64,000 bases of DNA from Maea johnstoni. Lineage: Eukaryota > Annelida > Polychaeta > Spionida > Magelonidae. The notes under the pieces were generated by a model. It did no database searches, had not been told where the DNA came from, and worked only from the letters and a program-made list of their open reading frames with translations. This document shows positions 13,684 to 25,571 of this stretch, in pieces. Positions within the stretch are counted from its first letter, which is position 1; every line of letters begins with the position of its first letter. Location of the stretch: the NCBI GenBank assembly GCA_963942565.1, contig OZ012691.1:11196287-11260286 (forward strand), read 5' to 3'. A program made the translations under genes and the position numbers.

Positions 13684-16600
13684 GGGGAACTATAAAGGTG
13701 AAAAGCCGTTTGCAAAAGGAGATGAATGCACACAATGCTCAGGCGGATCGTCGTGGTGTTATAAAGGACTTTGCAGTAAGTACCTTATACCTTTATATGA
13801 AGAGGATAATGATTACAATATATGATTACAATACTAATAATAATAACAATAATGATGATAATTATGATTATAATGATAACAGAGCAAATGTCACTAGTAA
13901 AAACATGTAATGGACTAACAGGCAACTACTCAGTTAGGCTACTAGTCATAGAATGACAGCTCCGTTTAATAAACCGGATGTGGCACTATTAATAGTACAG
14001 GACTATTGCTCGTCAATAGATGGTAGCACTACTGGAATCAAGTCAAATATGTTACATCTCCCTTTCTCTCTGGAATAGATGTATGGCACTGATAGTTAAA
14101 TCAATTGTCAGTCACCATTTATAGTCAATACTTAAGCAATGATCTGGTATGATAAATGAATCAAACATTTAACTTGAAAAAACCATCTTACAGTAAAAGT
14201 TTTTCTTGCTTGCTTAAGAGTCTTTCACAGATTCACTCCACTTGCTTGAGTTGGAATGAACACACTCACACACACTACTTGTATCTTGCACTTAACTTAT
14301 TCATTCACATTCAAGTCAGAGGTTATTAGCAGATGATTTGTTTCATTACTGTTTCCACATTGTTTCTGTCCTCTCCCTCAGCAAAGGTGAATGATTTGTA
14401 AACCTCTAATGCTTCGTTGCCCTCACAAAGGAGGAGAATAGCCATTTTTCTTGGTGGTGGTTTCTGACTGATTTCTGCTGCTGTCATGTAGACATGAAAC
14501 TGCTGGTGCCATCTTCGCCGATTATCTGCAACATTCCCTTCAAACTGCATATGTCCTGGAGGCCTAAGGTGCTCCATGCTTGTTCAAATGTGCCTCACTT
14601 CTGACACCATGTCCCTAATGGACTTGAAATAACAGGCAACTGCTCCGTTAGGCTACCTATCATAGAATGACAGTTTTATTCAATAGACCGGATGTGGCAC
14701 TTTGAATAGTACAGGACTGGTCTAGTGTGTGTCAATAGATGGCAGCACTACTGGTATCAAGTCAAATATGTTACAGAGTAATGGTGGTTTGTTGAAAAGT
14801 GGTTTAAGAAGATGAAAGTGAAAACCTCTTAAAAGTAACACTTGTTTTCTGATGCTGGACTTAAGTTTTACTAATTAAAGATGAATATCACAGAACTGAG
14901 AGATTGAGTTACTCCCAGCAATTGTGAAGTAATTTCTGTTTCTTTTACAGGGGACTGCCCGAGTGATGGGATCACTGCTCAGTGTTGTAAGTATCAGAAT
15001 ATAATATAACTTTCTTTTTTCTCAGTGAATATCAATTACAGTATTTATATTTTCTAAAGTTTTTCATGTGGCTCTTTTCATTCAGCATGGTTTGGTATTG
15101 ACAATGTATATAACTACTGTAGAACACATATATGACGCGTGTCCCAAATATAGCGAATTGGTGAATTTTCGCATCATAGCATATCTTTATGTTAGCGACG
15201 GTAGCCACCGCTGACAGCGCCAGAACAGTAAGAAAAAAGTACAGCGTTTTTATATATAGCAAAGCGGAACCACACGCTATGTACGCTATATATAAACAGA
15301 CGCTAACATTGTGTGTTCTACAGTTTACTAAAGGTTGCCATTTTAAAAGTGTGTATATCAAACAAATGTTGTGAACTTTGATCCGTTATTTTAGTTCTAA
15401 ATTTCATCAATGGAATAAACACAACTGTTTAAGTAGCCCAATTGTGAAAGTTATTTAAAAAAAAGAAAGATCAGTTTTATTTCGTACCAATCACTATCAG
15501 TTGCTATTATATGCTCTTAGTATCTTACGATTGTCATATTAAAGTTTTACCTTTTTGTGCATTCAAACATTCAAATATCTTAAACGTTTCAGCTTGTGTA
15601 CTGCTTTTCATGTTTTCAGCCTGCCAGGCAAGATGTCAGAATTGCGGCACGTTGAACAGCGCCACCTGCACATGTTCCTGTGCTGCCGGTTGGCTAGGAC
15701 CGCAGTGTTCAGGTAAGTGCAGACCTCTATTGGCCCTCAACAAGTAGAGTAATGTTAAAACAAATTATTATCATTATCGTTATAATAAAAATAATCATTA
15801 TTCGTATTTTTATCATTATTGTTGTAGTAGTAGTACTGGTAGTAGTAGTAGGAGTATCAATGTTATCAGTTTCAACAGCCTTAATCAGCAATTCATGCAG
15901 TAGGATTAGTAGCAGCAGTAGTAGCAGTGTCACTGTTTATTATTATCATTAATATGATTATTATTATTGTCATTATCATTATGGTTTTTGTTTTCTATTA
16001 GATTCCTTATCGTCATCAACATTATCACTATGAGAATGATGATGACAGTACCAACCTCACCAGTATAATTGCATTTGCAGCATTCTCATAATCCACTAAA
16101 ATTTATATGTCTTTACCAATATGATATGTCATAGGCCATTGTTGTAATTCAGCCCTACTTAACATTTTTGCAATTCCCTAGATGTAAGTAACAGACCCTA
16201 AAAGTCTGATTGATAACAATTTTTCCTAAAATGCATGTCCTCCTTTGTGTAAATCCTTAAAGGCATTGCCGCACTTTTGATCATTTCCAAAACCGAACAT
16301 CTTGATGTCACTCAATCCTGTTTTAACTGCCTAAGGCCCAAGTCGACACGAATGACCACCTTCATCCAAGTAACGGTAGTCATCTTTGAAATCAAACATA
16401 ACATTTTTGTATTTGAAAACTAGAAATATGTCAGGATAAAGACTCAAAGTGCGGCGCCAACCCTGGCTGGCCAGAATCCTGGTGCTCCTCCAAGCCGTAC
16501 GTTCTAAAGGGATGCCCTGCTATGTGCGGCAAATGTGGTGAGTTGACGGTCATTTCTTTCTAATTTATGCATGACGTCATTCATAAGGCCTAGATTGATG

Positions 16601-17706
16601 ATGAAAATACTTATGAAGTGATGACGTAGGACACTATTTGCATTCATATTTAGGCATGACGTCATTAAGTTATGTCAAGGTTAGTACACAAGGAGTGATG
16701 ACGTCGGGCCCACTAGTGTTCTCCAGGTTGTGGTAGAATAGAATCATAGCATTTGACTTATGATGATTCTTGTCCGTATGGCCAATGATTTTTTTCTGTA
16801 AGAAAGATAAGGAATAGCAACAATCGCAGTGGCTCATTATCTTCTTACTGTGCTCGTTTTTGAAGAAGATTTATTTCGAAAGAGATATATTTGTCAGTTT
16901 CCAATTTCTACTTCAACTGACTTCCCCATTTTATGATGGAAGTGAGTAAATATATGTTTCATTTAATACATTATTTAGCATCCAGCCCCTTTGTTATTAC
17001 AAAAATGATTGAAATAAAATGACCAAAGGAAGGAAGGAAGGAATGGCTTCTTATGTCGCTTTCAACAGCTTAGGTCATTAACATGACCGAAAATTAATTT
17101 ATCATTTCATATTCTTTATTTGAATGTTATAATGGTGTGTAAAACGTTTAATGTAAACATACAGGTACAAATTATCGCCTGTAATGAAAGTACACGTGTA
17201 GAAATACACTTTTCGTCACAGGTCTCTCCAACAGCTATGCAATTGTCACACAGGAAAGATCAATTAAACTTTCACATAAATAAGACGACCTAGCTTATTT
17301 GTTAAAGTCTGAGTTTGTCATTGCAGTTTATTCATCAGCCGTCATTAGTTTCCATCTCACATCACAAACCCTCTTCTTGAACTATTTTGGATGTTTTACT
17401 GTTGGGTTTTCAGTTAAGTCGTCCTCCGGGACCCCGGCATGCACCACAACAGTGAAATCACCAGCTTCTACGAAATCTACCACGATTTCTGATCCTACAC
17501 CTTCTACAACAGTTAAGCAGTCAGGTCCCTCTTCTTCTACAGCATCTGGATCAACACCTACTACCACTGAAAACAGCGCAAATCAGAAAACAACACCCAC
17601 TTCAGCTGCTGCTAGTTTGACCAACGCCTACATGTTGTTCATCAATCAATTTCTTTTGATAGTGTATTTGTGGGCAGTTGTGGGTGGTCGTCCATTTAAT
17701 ATCTAA
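13684..17706 (+). CDS. CAP-EGF-ShKT protein, 3' half (five exons, membrane/GPI-anchored)
   Basis: Exons: 13,684-13,775; 14,951-14,986; 15,620-15,712; 16,424-16,537; 17,414-17,706. All have AG/GT borders and compatible phases (phase 1 joins after the first). Exon 1 is the C-terminal CAP segment (NYKGEKPFAKGDECTQC...WCYKGLC). Exon 2 is a short Cys-rich linker (DCPSDGITAQC). Exon 3 is an EGF-like module (CQNCGTLNSATCTCSC...GWLGPQC). Exon 4 is a ShKT six-cysteine module (ICQDKDSKC...SWC...GCPAMCGKC). Exon 5 is a Ser/Thr-rich mucin-like stalk ending in a hydrophobic segment (about FINQFLLIVYLWAVV), which fits a GPI signal or membrane anchor. The CAP core upstream is missing on this strand; its complement sits on the minus strand across the 8601-8800 gap. 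An AATAAA follows near 18,065. This is an extracellular protein of unknown substrate. Confidence 0.87.
13915..14776 (-). mobile_element. LTR retrotransposon fossil, internally deleted
   Basis: Two direct repeats of about 140-150 bp (about 13,915-14,056 and 14,628-14,776) begin TGTAACATATTTGAC on the minus strand and bracket about 570 bp of interior. The interior holds only the start of a gag-like protein of the type common in animal Ty3/gypsy-related elements (14,326-14,577, minus). The element is broken, lacking pol entirely. The two LTRs differ at many positions, so it is not recent. It lies antisense inside the intron between the first two exons of the CAP-EGF-ShKT gene. Confidence 0.75.
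15755..15970. repeat. trinucleotide-rich low-complexity tract
   Basis: ATT/ATC and GTA/GTAGTAG-type repeats, intronic in the CAP-EGF-ShKT gene. The open frames are poly-Ile, poly-Val and poly-Ser artefacts. Confidence 0.85.
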
Positions 17707-18215
17707 AGTGAATGTCGCATTATTCAAGGGGCATGAAATGCAGAAAGTCTTTCGCTTAACCATTGTGGTCAATTTCTGTATGTATACATATACGCAAATA
17801 TAATCTCTTTCACATTCTCAAGGATAAAAGTGTCTGTTCCATGGCGCAGAATGAAAGTGAATGAGAATGGTAATACACAGAGATAATGCAGAACAATTTC
17901 GCAATTCTTGTACAAAATATATGTGTAAAAGCAATTATACTGAGCTATTTGTTAGATAAAGAAAAGTTAGAAAGCATTTTTATGTAAGTTGTAATAAGTA
18001 CATGTATTTCATATATATTCATATAATTCGGTATATGCAATATGGCATAATTTATACTTATCCAAATAAAATCAGTAAAACATTTTTGCTTACTTATGCA
18101 GTGTTCAAATGGAAAAATACTTTCAAGTTGTGTCAATATCTCTGCAGGGATAAAATGCTTAAAAAAAGCTAACTTTGGAGAATAGGAAGTTTATATACTA
18201 TAACTTGATTTACCT
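17707..18215. other. 3' flank of CAP-EGF-ShKT gene
   Basis: Probable 3' UTR and downstream sequence. A polyadenylation signal AATAAA lies at about 18,066. No other feature recognised. Confidence 0.5.
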
Positions 18216-18217
18216 TT

Positions 18218-18574
18218 TCAAAAATCTGTGAAAACAGAAAAATGGTCATAACCCATCAATAACATTTGTTTTTGGAGATATTGTGCAGACATTGAATTCT
18301 TGCACCAGTCGACTGGACGTTTACCTGTGCCTGGTTGTACAAGCACCAATGGACGACGTGTCAAAGAATAGCCTGAGCACATCATTGGCCCATGTAGCTT
18401 GCGAATAAAAGCTACTAGCCTGCCCCTCATATTCTTTCCCCTCATACTCACACTGCCATGCTCATCAATGTTGCGAACTTCTAAAGCTGGCTCTACCAGG
18501 ACCCGTGTAGACATCAGAAACACACACCTCCACATATTGAAAAGTTGCATACTTCTGACAATAGATCGTGCCAA
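18218..18574 (-). other. unassigned 118-residue open frame
   Basis: Runs from MARSIVRSMQLFN to HFSVFTDF. I do not recognise a family. Its N-terminal end overlaps a 56-bp-spaced direct repeat (about 18,541-18,575 and 18,597-18,632, sharing 'ttgc(a/g)tacttct(g/a)acaatagat'), so it may be part of an old repeat and not a host gene. Confidence 0.25.
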
Positions 18575-18937
18575 TTATGTGGCTTAAAACAGTTCATAGT
18601 TGCGTACTTCTAACAATAGATGGCGCCAATAACGTGGCTGCAGACGGTTGGCAATGGTGACATTTTTTCAGAAATATAGACTTAAAATGACTCAAATCAA
18701 AGAACAAAAAACTTGTAACCTCAGGAAGCTCATCAAAGAACACTCTCATTATAGTGGATTCTTTTTTCTGGTCCCAATGAGTCTTCTTTGTATTCATCAT
18801 ATAATGCAACCTTTATTGTGGACGTCCGACTATTGTAGACGTTTCCTCTTATATGGAAATTTTCAATGATCAAAAGCCACTTTTTAACCACACTAAAGTG
18901 GCCAGGCACTTGCTTTGTAGACGTGCTTTCTTCTTTT

Positions 18938-18992
18938 CATTATTATTATTATTGCTATTATTATCATTATTATTATAATCATTATTATCATA

Positions 18993-19025
<33 letters not shown>

Positions 19026-19091
19026 GTTCTTATTGTTCTTATTATTATCATCATTATTTTTATTATTGTCATTATTTCATTATTCCTATTC

Positions 19092-19134
<43 letters not shown>

Positions 19135-19262
19135 GTAGTTATTATTATCATCATTATTATTATTATTATTAATATTAATATCATTATTATTACTATCAGC
19201 TGTAGTAGTAGCAGCAGTTGTTGTTGTAGTCTAAGAAGAAGTAGTAGTAGTAGTAGTAGTGT
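18938..19262. repeat. (TTA)n / (TAG)n compound microsatellite
   Basis: About 270 bases of TTA/TCA-rich repeat followed by TAG/CAG-type repeats. Confidence 0.95.
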
Positions 19263-19924
19263 TTTATTTATTCTATTCATTTATATATTTGGGGTGTAGA
19301 AATTCTCCTCAAATATAAACTGGCAAAGTTGGCACAACTATTAATTGGCGAAGTTGGCACCACCATAGCCTAGCTTGGAGCTCCTACTATTTTCTCCTAT
19401 ATATTTAATCTATAGAAATGGTCATATTAAACGCTAGTATTTCTAGGTAATACGGTTTAAGTGAGATAATTTGTGAATAGAGTTATACATATCATAGCCT
19501 ATACCCTTTCATCATGATAAAAGCAAATTTGACAGGCCATAATAAAATAACAGACTGAAATATATCAGACCATTTCATGGACTTAATTTCTTTCAATCAA
19601 AATACAACATATGATTATTTCAATTATCCATTTTGGGTCAAGTCAATGTTAGTGAAAGTGCATATAATTCGATAACTGTATATTGAGAGAGTATCTGAGA
19701 GAAGTACATTGTTACCAGTTTTTGACTTTCTTTCTGAATTGTACAATATAATAATTTGAGCATAGCAAGAATTACAGAGTTAGAGACCAAATCCTCACAT
19801 AGGATTGCACACAGACAGGAAACCTTTTCAGCTCTTTTCTCCATATTGCATTTAACCTGCACATTATCTCTTTACGCAAGCATTTTGGCTATCAAATGTT
19901 AACAGATTTGCTCGGAAATTGGTA
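19263..19924. other. no gene recognised
   Basis: AT-rich intergenic sequence. A short tandem phrase 'ggc(a/g)aagttggcac' occurs twice near 19,322-19,362. Nothing else supported. Confidence 0.4.
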
Positions 19925-20079
19925 CAGGTGAACTTGGATATGACGGACCACTGTACGACGGATTTTTGCATATGACGGACGATATGCTTGGTCCCAGTCC
20001 GATGCATATCAAGTATTTGTCATATGTATACGACCAATTTTCCTGGTCCCATTGAGTCTGTCATATCCAAGTTCACCTG
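19925..20079. mobile_element. CAGGTGAACTTGG MITE, copy 3
   Basis: A 155-bp copy of the family at 7085 and 8942, flanked by TA on both sides. The inverted ends CAGGTGAACTTGGATATGAC are perfect over 16 or more bases. Confidence 0.9.
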
Positions 20080-20439
20080 TATATCAATAGCTGAGGCTTT
20101 CATATGAAGGATATCACAGTTTTATCAATTTTGACCTTGTTCTAAAGTGATGCAATCTAGAAGTTGAAAAATACTCATTTTCGACAAAATTCCAAAGGAA
20201 ATGGTCATGAAATTTAAACAGAGCGCATACTTGAAAAACTGTGATACCCTTTCCTCAGAATTGACCTTTTCTCTATATCTATGGAATATGACGTCTCAAG
20301 TCCATCATTGTGGGCAGGAGCCCTATTTGAAAACACTATGTATGTTCTTTTCAGTTTTTTACACCAAATATGTACATCCTGCTGGGAGGGTATATTCGTG
20401 TTGCTTAGTGAATCACTCCACAAAAAATCACTCTACTCA

Positions 20440-20790
20440 TGATCCGTCTGGTGAGCCTCTGCTCTACTATGTCTGCTTAGTCTGTACTCTGCTCTGTCTG
20501 GTTATTCCCTGCTCTGCGCTGTCTTGTTAGTCCCTGCTCTTTCACTGTGGTTAATCCCTGGGGTCGCCTCTGGTTAGTTTCTGATTTGTCGCATTTAGAT
20601 AATATATATTGCATCTGGTTAGGCCTGGCTCGGTCATGTTTGGTTAGTCTCTGCTCATCTGTTGCATCCCGTCAAACCCTGCTGCATCTGGTAAGGCCCC
20701 GCTCTGTTAAGTCGTGTTGGCCTCAGCTCTTCCACATCTGGTTGATCCCTGTTAGTTCACGTCTGGTTAGCACCTTAGCAAATAGATACT
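20440..20790. repeat. degenerate 'CTGCTCTGTCTGGTTAG' minisatellite
   Basis: Imperfect repeats of the phrase ctgctctgtctggttagtcc with variable spacing. The counterpart at about 52,280-52,390 is shorter. Confidence 0.6.
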
Positions 20791-22124
20791 AGTATTGTCC
20801 AGCATTTGGCATTTTTGTCTCTGGAAGGTCCCCATGCTCCAAAGCGCCAGGGTTAATATGTCTGGTATTTTATTAACTTCAGCTGATGCCTGGTTTAACC
20901 ATTAACAGTGCCCACTCTTATACTTTGTATGTTGTTTGGTACATGGTTGCAGGTATTGGTGGTCACTACTTATAGTAGTGTCTGTTCTAATTAGAGTTTG
21001 ATACAGTGTGTCCTTTTACTTTGCGTTATATGTAGTTAATCTTATCTATGTTCAATACAGTTTCCCTCCTCCCCATCTGTGTCTGAGTTTCTTCATTAAT
21101 GAATACGGCAATGTGCAAGAACATTTATTAGGATTGTGTTTATACACTTGTAAGTAGGATTGTAAGATCATGATTATGCTATATTTGAAACATTAAATAT
21201 GATGTATTTGTAATTTCTAAAATGACATGATTTATATATATTTAATTTAACTGTTGCTGCTAAATTGTTGATTGTTTAATTGCTAGACTTTATCATATCG
21301 CAATGGCTTGATTCAGGTATCAACTGTCTAGATGACATCACAAATGACAAATTGTGAGTATTGATAAAACTAAAAAGTTTTCTAGGATATCGTTCATTAA
21401 CAAAATTGAATGGTACACTAAGGAATAATTACAAAAACAAAAGACTTCTTTGAGAGGTGACAAATTTATGACCTCACTAATCTTTTTTTTAAATGGCACA
21501 AATGTCGGTACCAGATCTTGCACAATAAGTACACTTATGGCATCTAGACAAGAGTTGGGTATTATTAAAGATCAGGGAAAATTAGAAAAAAAACAACTAA
21601 TGGTTGAACATGAATACTAGAGTCAAACATTTATTACATGAAAATGTATATATACGATACAGGTTCATACAACAAAGAAGTGATACAATAGTGTACAAGG
21701 TAACTGATTCATTAGCATATACAAGGAACTAGGTCAAGATATATCTCTGCTAAACATCTTGACGCGAAATAAATAAAACCATTATAATGGCTTTTGAAAG
21801 TTAAGACCTTTTTCCATGAACAAAAATATTCTACAAATGCTTATCATCTACAAATGCATAATCTATTGACTAAGGCTGTGCCTAGATACACGATTTTACG
21901 TTGATATCTTAAAACTGCTATGCAATAAATAGCAGTAAGTCAATTTTGATATTTCATTCTTAAAATTGTCTAAAATTATATAATGTATATTCGATAAAAT
22001 ATCAAATATCTAATCAGCACTTTAACGAATTGGCTAGATAATTTGAGAACAAAGGCCTTCGCATTCTCAAGTTATCAAAAAGATATTTCATGTCAATAGG
22101 GATTGTGCGGATGCTTTAGCTATA
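20560..22124 (+). repeat. segmental direct duplication, copy A (left flank of transposon)
   Basis: Collinear and highly similar to 52,270-53,770 with small indels. Copy A is interrupted at 22,125 by the Academ-like transposon. Its continuation resumes at 28,845-28,889, matching 53,768-53,800 up to the gap. Confidence 0.9.
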
Positions 22125-22272
22125 TAGTCCAGTCAATCTACGCTGAAAATAGCCTAACCTAGAACAAATTGCTACAGAAGGTTTTTTTGCTTTGACTGGT
22201 TAATTGGACCTAGTTGCACATTATATCAAAAGTTTCCCGAAAGTTACCCCCCCTAAGGACCCTAATTTGCAT
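22125..22272 (+). repeat. left terminal inverted repeat of the transposon
   Basis: About 148 bp, matching 28,707-28,844 in inverse orientation with scattered mismatches and a few indels. Shared blocks include 'acaaattgctacagaaggtt', 'cccgaaagttacccccc' and 'cctaatttgcat'. Confidence 0.9.
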
Positions 22273-23456
22273 ATTTTCACCTAAAAATGGCCAAAAACAT
22301 ATGATTTTGGGGATTTCTTCAGCAATTTTTGGTTTTTGAGAGTTGAACCTCCAATGTTGGCATGTATGTACTACAGATGTTGCTTGACATTGCCATGAAA
22401 AAATATTTTCCAAAAATGCATCCTAGTGGTCAAATTTGGGATAAAAATGTTTAGAAAGTGCTAAAAACAGACATTTCTTGCTACGTTGCTGATGAAAGAA
22501 GCCACCCTACAGACTCAAAAAAAAATTTAACACCAAGGTTTAAGATTAAAAAACTGCCCTAGATTGTACTAAGCCCCAAAAAACTAATATTGGTGATATT
22601 TTGGTAAAACCTGATTTTTGGGGAATTTTAAAGGAAAAATGAACTGAAACATGCAGAAATTCAAGATGGCCGCCATGTCAGAATTAAATGGACAGCAATT
22701 TTTCAATGTCTGGTTTTATTGGCAAACTAAGTGTAATGGACATCATTATTATCTGAAGTCAAAAATTATAGTTTCCTTGCTGCAATGTAGATGGCAGCAC
22801 TTTAGCTTTTAGTTACATTTATCTTCTATAGAGGTCTCTTCAATCTTTGTTTTTCTGGAAGATTTATGTCAACTTCCTGTGTTTGTTTATGCCCTGGAAG
22901 AGCCCAAAATCGTAAGTAAACATCCTCAGACCTAGGTAACACTTAAATAAGAGTGTATAGACACAGTTGGGCCAGGTCTTGTGTACTGTTCAGTGTAATT
23001 TGTAACGTTTTCAACTTGAGTAGGTGGGACTTGTATGACTGACTCAATTCCACCTATTATCACTCAACATGACTGTTGTTTGTAATTGGGACATTTCCTA
23101 TGGCAGAGATTAGTGTGTAATTGGGGAGTGGCAATTATTATTGATGTATATAGGAGGTTTGTTGGTGGAATGATGTAGTGTAGTTGACCAGGGCTGTGCC
23201 TTTGTTGTATCACAGGGATGAATATGGGAGGTAATTTCTTGTTTGTACCAGTGATTCTTATATAGTAAAACAGGTTTGTTATTGTTTACAGATTGAACCC
23301 GTCAGTCACTAAGTTTTGTCACAATTAATACCAGATATCAAACAATAACTTATTAGCCCTGATTCACATTTGGAGGTGATATATAGGACAGGAAACTGAG
23401 GTCGCTGTGTTTTGAAAAATATGAATATAATACCAAAACATTACATTTGACTTTAG

Positions 23457-25571
23457 ATGGACCACACAGACCAGCAGTTGGACAGCAGTGTTTCAGATGA
23501 AACCTGTATCCTCTGTCATGAAAGCCTTAGGAATGGACAGCCAACAGTCAAGATCCAACAAGCACGTGCTGTGAGGACTTTCAATGAAGCCAGTGATGCC
23601 CGTGGGACTCCTTCTCTCCAAGTTTCTGAAGGGCAAGAACTTCACACGTTGTGCAGGCAGATTCACATCAATAAATGCAAAATAGCCACTGCTAAGAGAA
23701 AGGCATCAGAGGAGATCATGCCTGCAGAGCCACCTCGACTTTGCTCTCGAATGCCAGAATTTTCATTTACGGACCACTGCTTCCTTTGTGGTACAAAAAT
23801 TCTTACAACAGAAAGAAAAAACAGAGACTTCTTTCAAGTGAGGACATATGACTTTCAGAAATCCATCATTCACGCATGTGATGAGAGGGGTGATGATGAT
23901 AGCTGGGCTGACAATGTAAGGCATAGAATAATACATGCAATAGATCTACCTGCTGCTGACGCTCTCTATCATCAAGTCTGTAGTGTTAATTTTCGCTATA
24001 AAAACCTGTCTATTCCTCTGAGGTACCAAACAGTTGATGGAATCGAACATAGTCTATCAAAACCAGGCCGGAGGTCTAATATATCTCGGGAAGAGGCCTT
24101 CTTTAAAGTGGTCGATGACCTTCGACAAGATGATGATGAGCAAACAACCATTACAGATCTTGTGAAAAACATGTCTCAGATCATCCCAGATCCATATACC
24201 ACAAAATATATGAGGCAGAAACTTGAGCAGCACTTGGGTGATTCTATTGTAATAACCAATGTAAATGGGCGCCTAGATGTGGTCACATTCCGAACAAAAG
24301 CTGCCAAAATACTGCATACATATCATGGTACCCCCAAATCAACAGATGAGGATCAAGAAAAACAGCAAATCATAAATGCTGCAGCAGACCTTGCTCGCAA
24401 TGAAATCAAGTGCATTGAAACTTCAAAGGAGTCTTATCCTGACAGTAACAATCTAAGCTCACTTGAAGAAAACCTGAAATATGTCCCAGGCCTGTTACGC
24501 ACTTTTCTGGACCGTGTACTAACAGGAAAGTCCAAGGATCTCAAATTTGCTACCATTGGACAATGCATTGTTCAGATGACCAGACCAAGAGTTGTTCTGG
24601 CTCCTATCCCATTCGGCCTTGGGGTTCAAATGCATCACCAGTACGGATCACGTTTTTTAATTGAAACTTTGAATAATCATGGGTTATGCGTGTCCTATTC
24701 AGAGGTACTGCAGTTTGAATCAAGTGCGGCTTGTTTCAAGGGCACAGATATTCTGGTAGCTGGACACTTTGGTCAGTACATAGCAGACAATGTTGACCAT
24801 AATCTGAGGACTTTAGATGGACGTGGTACAGTCCATGCAATGGGCATCATAATGACAATGACCCCTGGTATGCCAAAAAGACAAGATGCTATTCCACGAC
24901 TAACCCAGACCTCAACAACAGATGGACTGGATGATGCCAAAATTGCAATTCATGAATATAGATTCCTTAGAATGAAGAGCCTTCCATTGGTATTCAAGAA
25001 ATTGCCCCTGGTTGAAGTGGCCGATAAACAGCATGGGAAATTGGACACTTTGTGGAAAGTATCATGGTCCTTTCGGCCACATTCCCCAGGTTGGAGTGGA
25101 ATGATGCAGGCGATGTGCAAGGGGGACCATCCAGGGAAGGCCAGTGTTCATTTCCTTCCGATGTTGGATCTTGACCCAACTGATATGACCTGCATTTATT
25201 CCACACTCTACTTTGTTGCTACTGAATGGAAGCGTCAAAGCACAGTTCCAGTGGTCACATTTGACCAGCCTCTCTGGTGGAAGTCTAGAACAATCATTCT
25301 AAATGAGGATGCAGGCAGCATTCTCAAGCCAATCATACTGATACTTGGGGGTTTTCACACTACCATGAGTTACCTTGGCAGTATTGGCCACGTGATGGAA
25401 GGATCAGGCCTGAAGGAGATGCTGGAGCTAGTTTATGCTGGCAATGCTGTGGAGCACATGTTAGCTGGAAAGGCATATGCTAGGGCTGTTAGAGGACATA
25501 TCCTGTTAGACAGTGCTTTGAATGCAATGCTTTTAACAAGATGCTATGATGTGCCAGTTTTTTCTGGATAG
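23457..25571 (+). CDS. Academ-type transposase, N-terminal part (704 aa)
   Basis: Starts at an ATG directly after a splice-acceptor-like 'tttgactttag', so a 5' UTR intron is possible. Near the N-terminus are two Cys/His clusters: C17-x2-C20 with C66, H70 and C74; and C108-x2-C111 paired with H172 and C175. These look like paired zinc-binding modules and probably contact DNA. The middle carries ADNVDHNLRTLDGRGTVHAMG (positions about 449-469, given here as the block with ADNVDHN, TLDG and HAMG), a segment conserved in this multicopy protein family and probably near the catalytic core. The frame ends at TAG (25,569-25,571). It then continues in the same frame without another stop to 27,878, so this is the front two-fifths to half of a single ~1,473-codon protein. 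Confidence 0.85.
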   Translation: MDHTDQQLDSSVSDETCILCHESLRNGQPTVKIQQARAVRTFNEASDARGTPSLQVSEGQELHTLCRQIHINKCKIATAKRKASEEIMPAEPPRLCSRMPEFSFTDHCFLCGTKILTTERKNRDFFQVRTYDFQKSIIHACDERGDDDSWADNVRHRIIHAIDLPAADALYHQVCSVNFRYKNLSIPLRYQTVDGIEHSLSKPGRRSNISREEAFFKVVDDLRQDDDEQTTITDLVKNMSQIIPDPYTTKYMRQKLEQHLGDSIVITNVNGRLDVVTFRTKAAKILHTYHGTPKSTDEDQEKQQIINAAADLARNEIKCIETSKESYPDSNNLSSLEENLKYVPGLLRTFLDRVLTGKSKDLKFATIGQCIVQMTRPRVVLAPIPFGLGVQMHHQYGSRFLIETLNNHGLCVSYSEVLQFESSAACFKGTDILVAGHFGQYIADNVDHNLRTLDGRGTVHAMGIIMTMTPGMPKRQDAIPRLTQTSTTDGLDDAKIAIHEYRFLRMKSLPLVFKKLPLVEVADKQHGKLDTLWKVSWSFRPHSPGWSGMMQAMCKGDHPGKASVHFLPMLDLDPTDMTCIYSTLYFVATEWKRQSTVPVVTFDQPLWWKSRTIILNEDAGSILKPIILILGGFHTTMSYLGSIGHVMEGSGLKEMLELVYAGNAVEHMLAGKAYARAVRGHILLDSALNAMLLTRCYDVPVFSG

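Noticed and set aside
13650-13910. Frame reading MNAHNAQADRRGVIKDFA as the start of a CAP domain
   Set aside because: The phase-consistent frame of the same exon reads GEKPFAKGDECTQC...GLC, the end of a CAP domain, and joins correctly to the following exons.
14326-14577. Host gene exon on the minus strand
   Set aside because: The protein is gag-like and sits between two direct LTR repeats, so it belongs to a retrotransposon fossil.
18938-19299. Poly-Tyr, poly-Leu and poly-Ile peptides
   Set aside because: Trinucleotide microsatellite.
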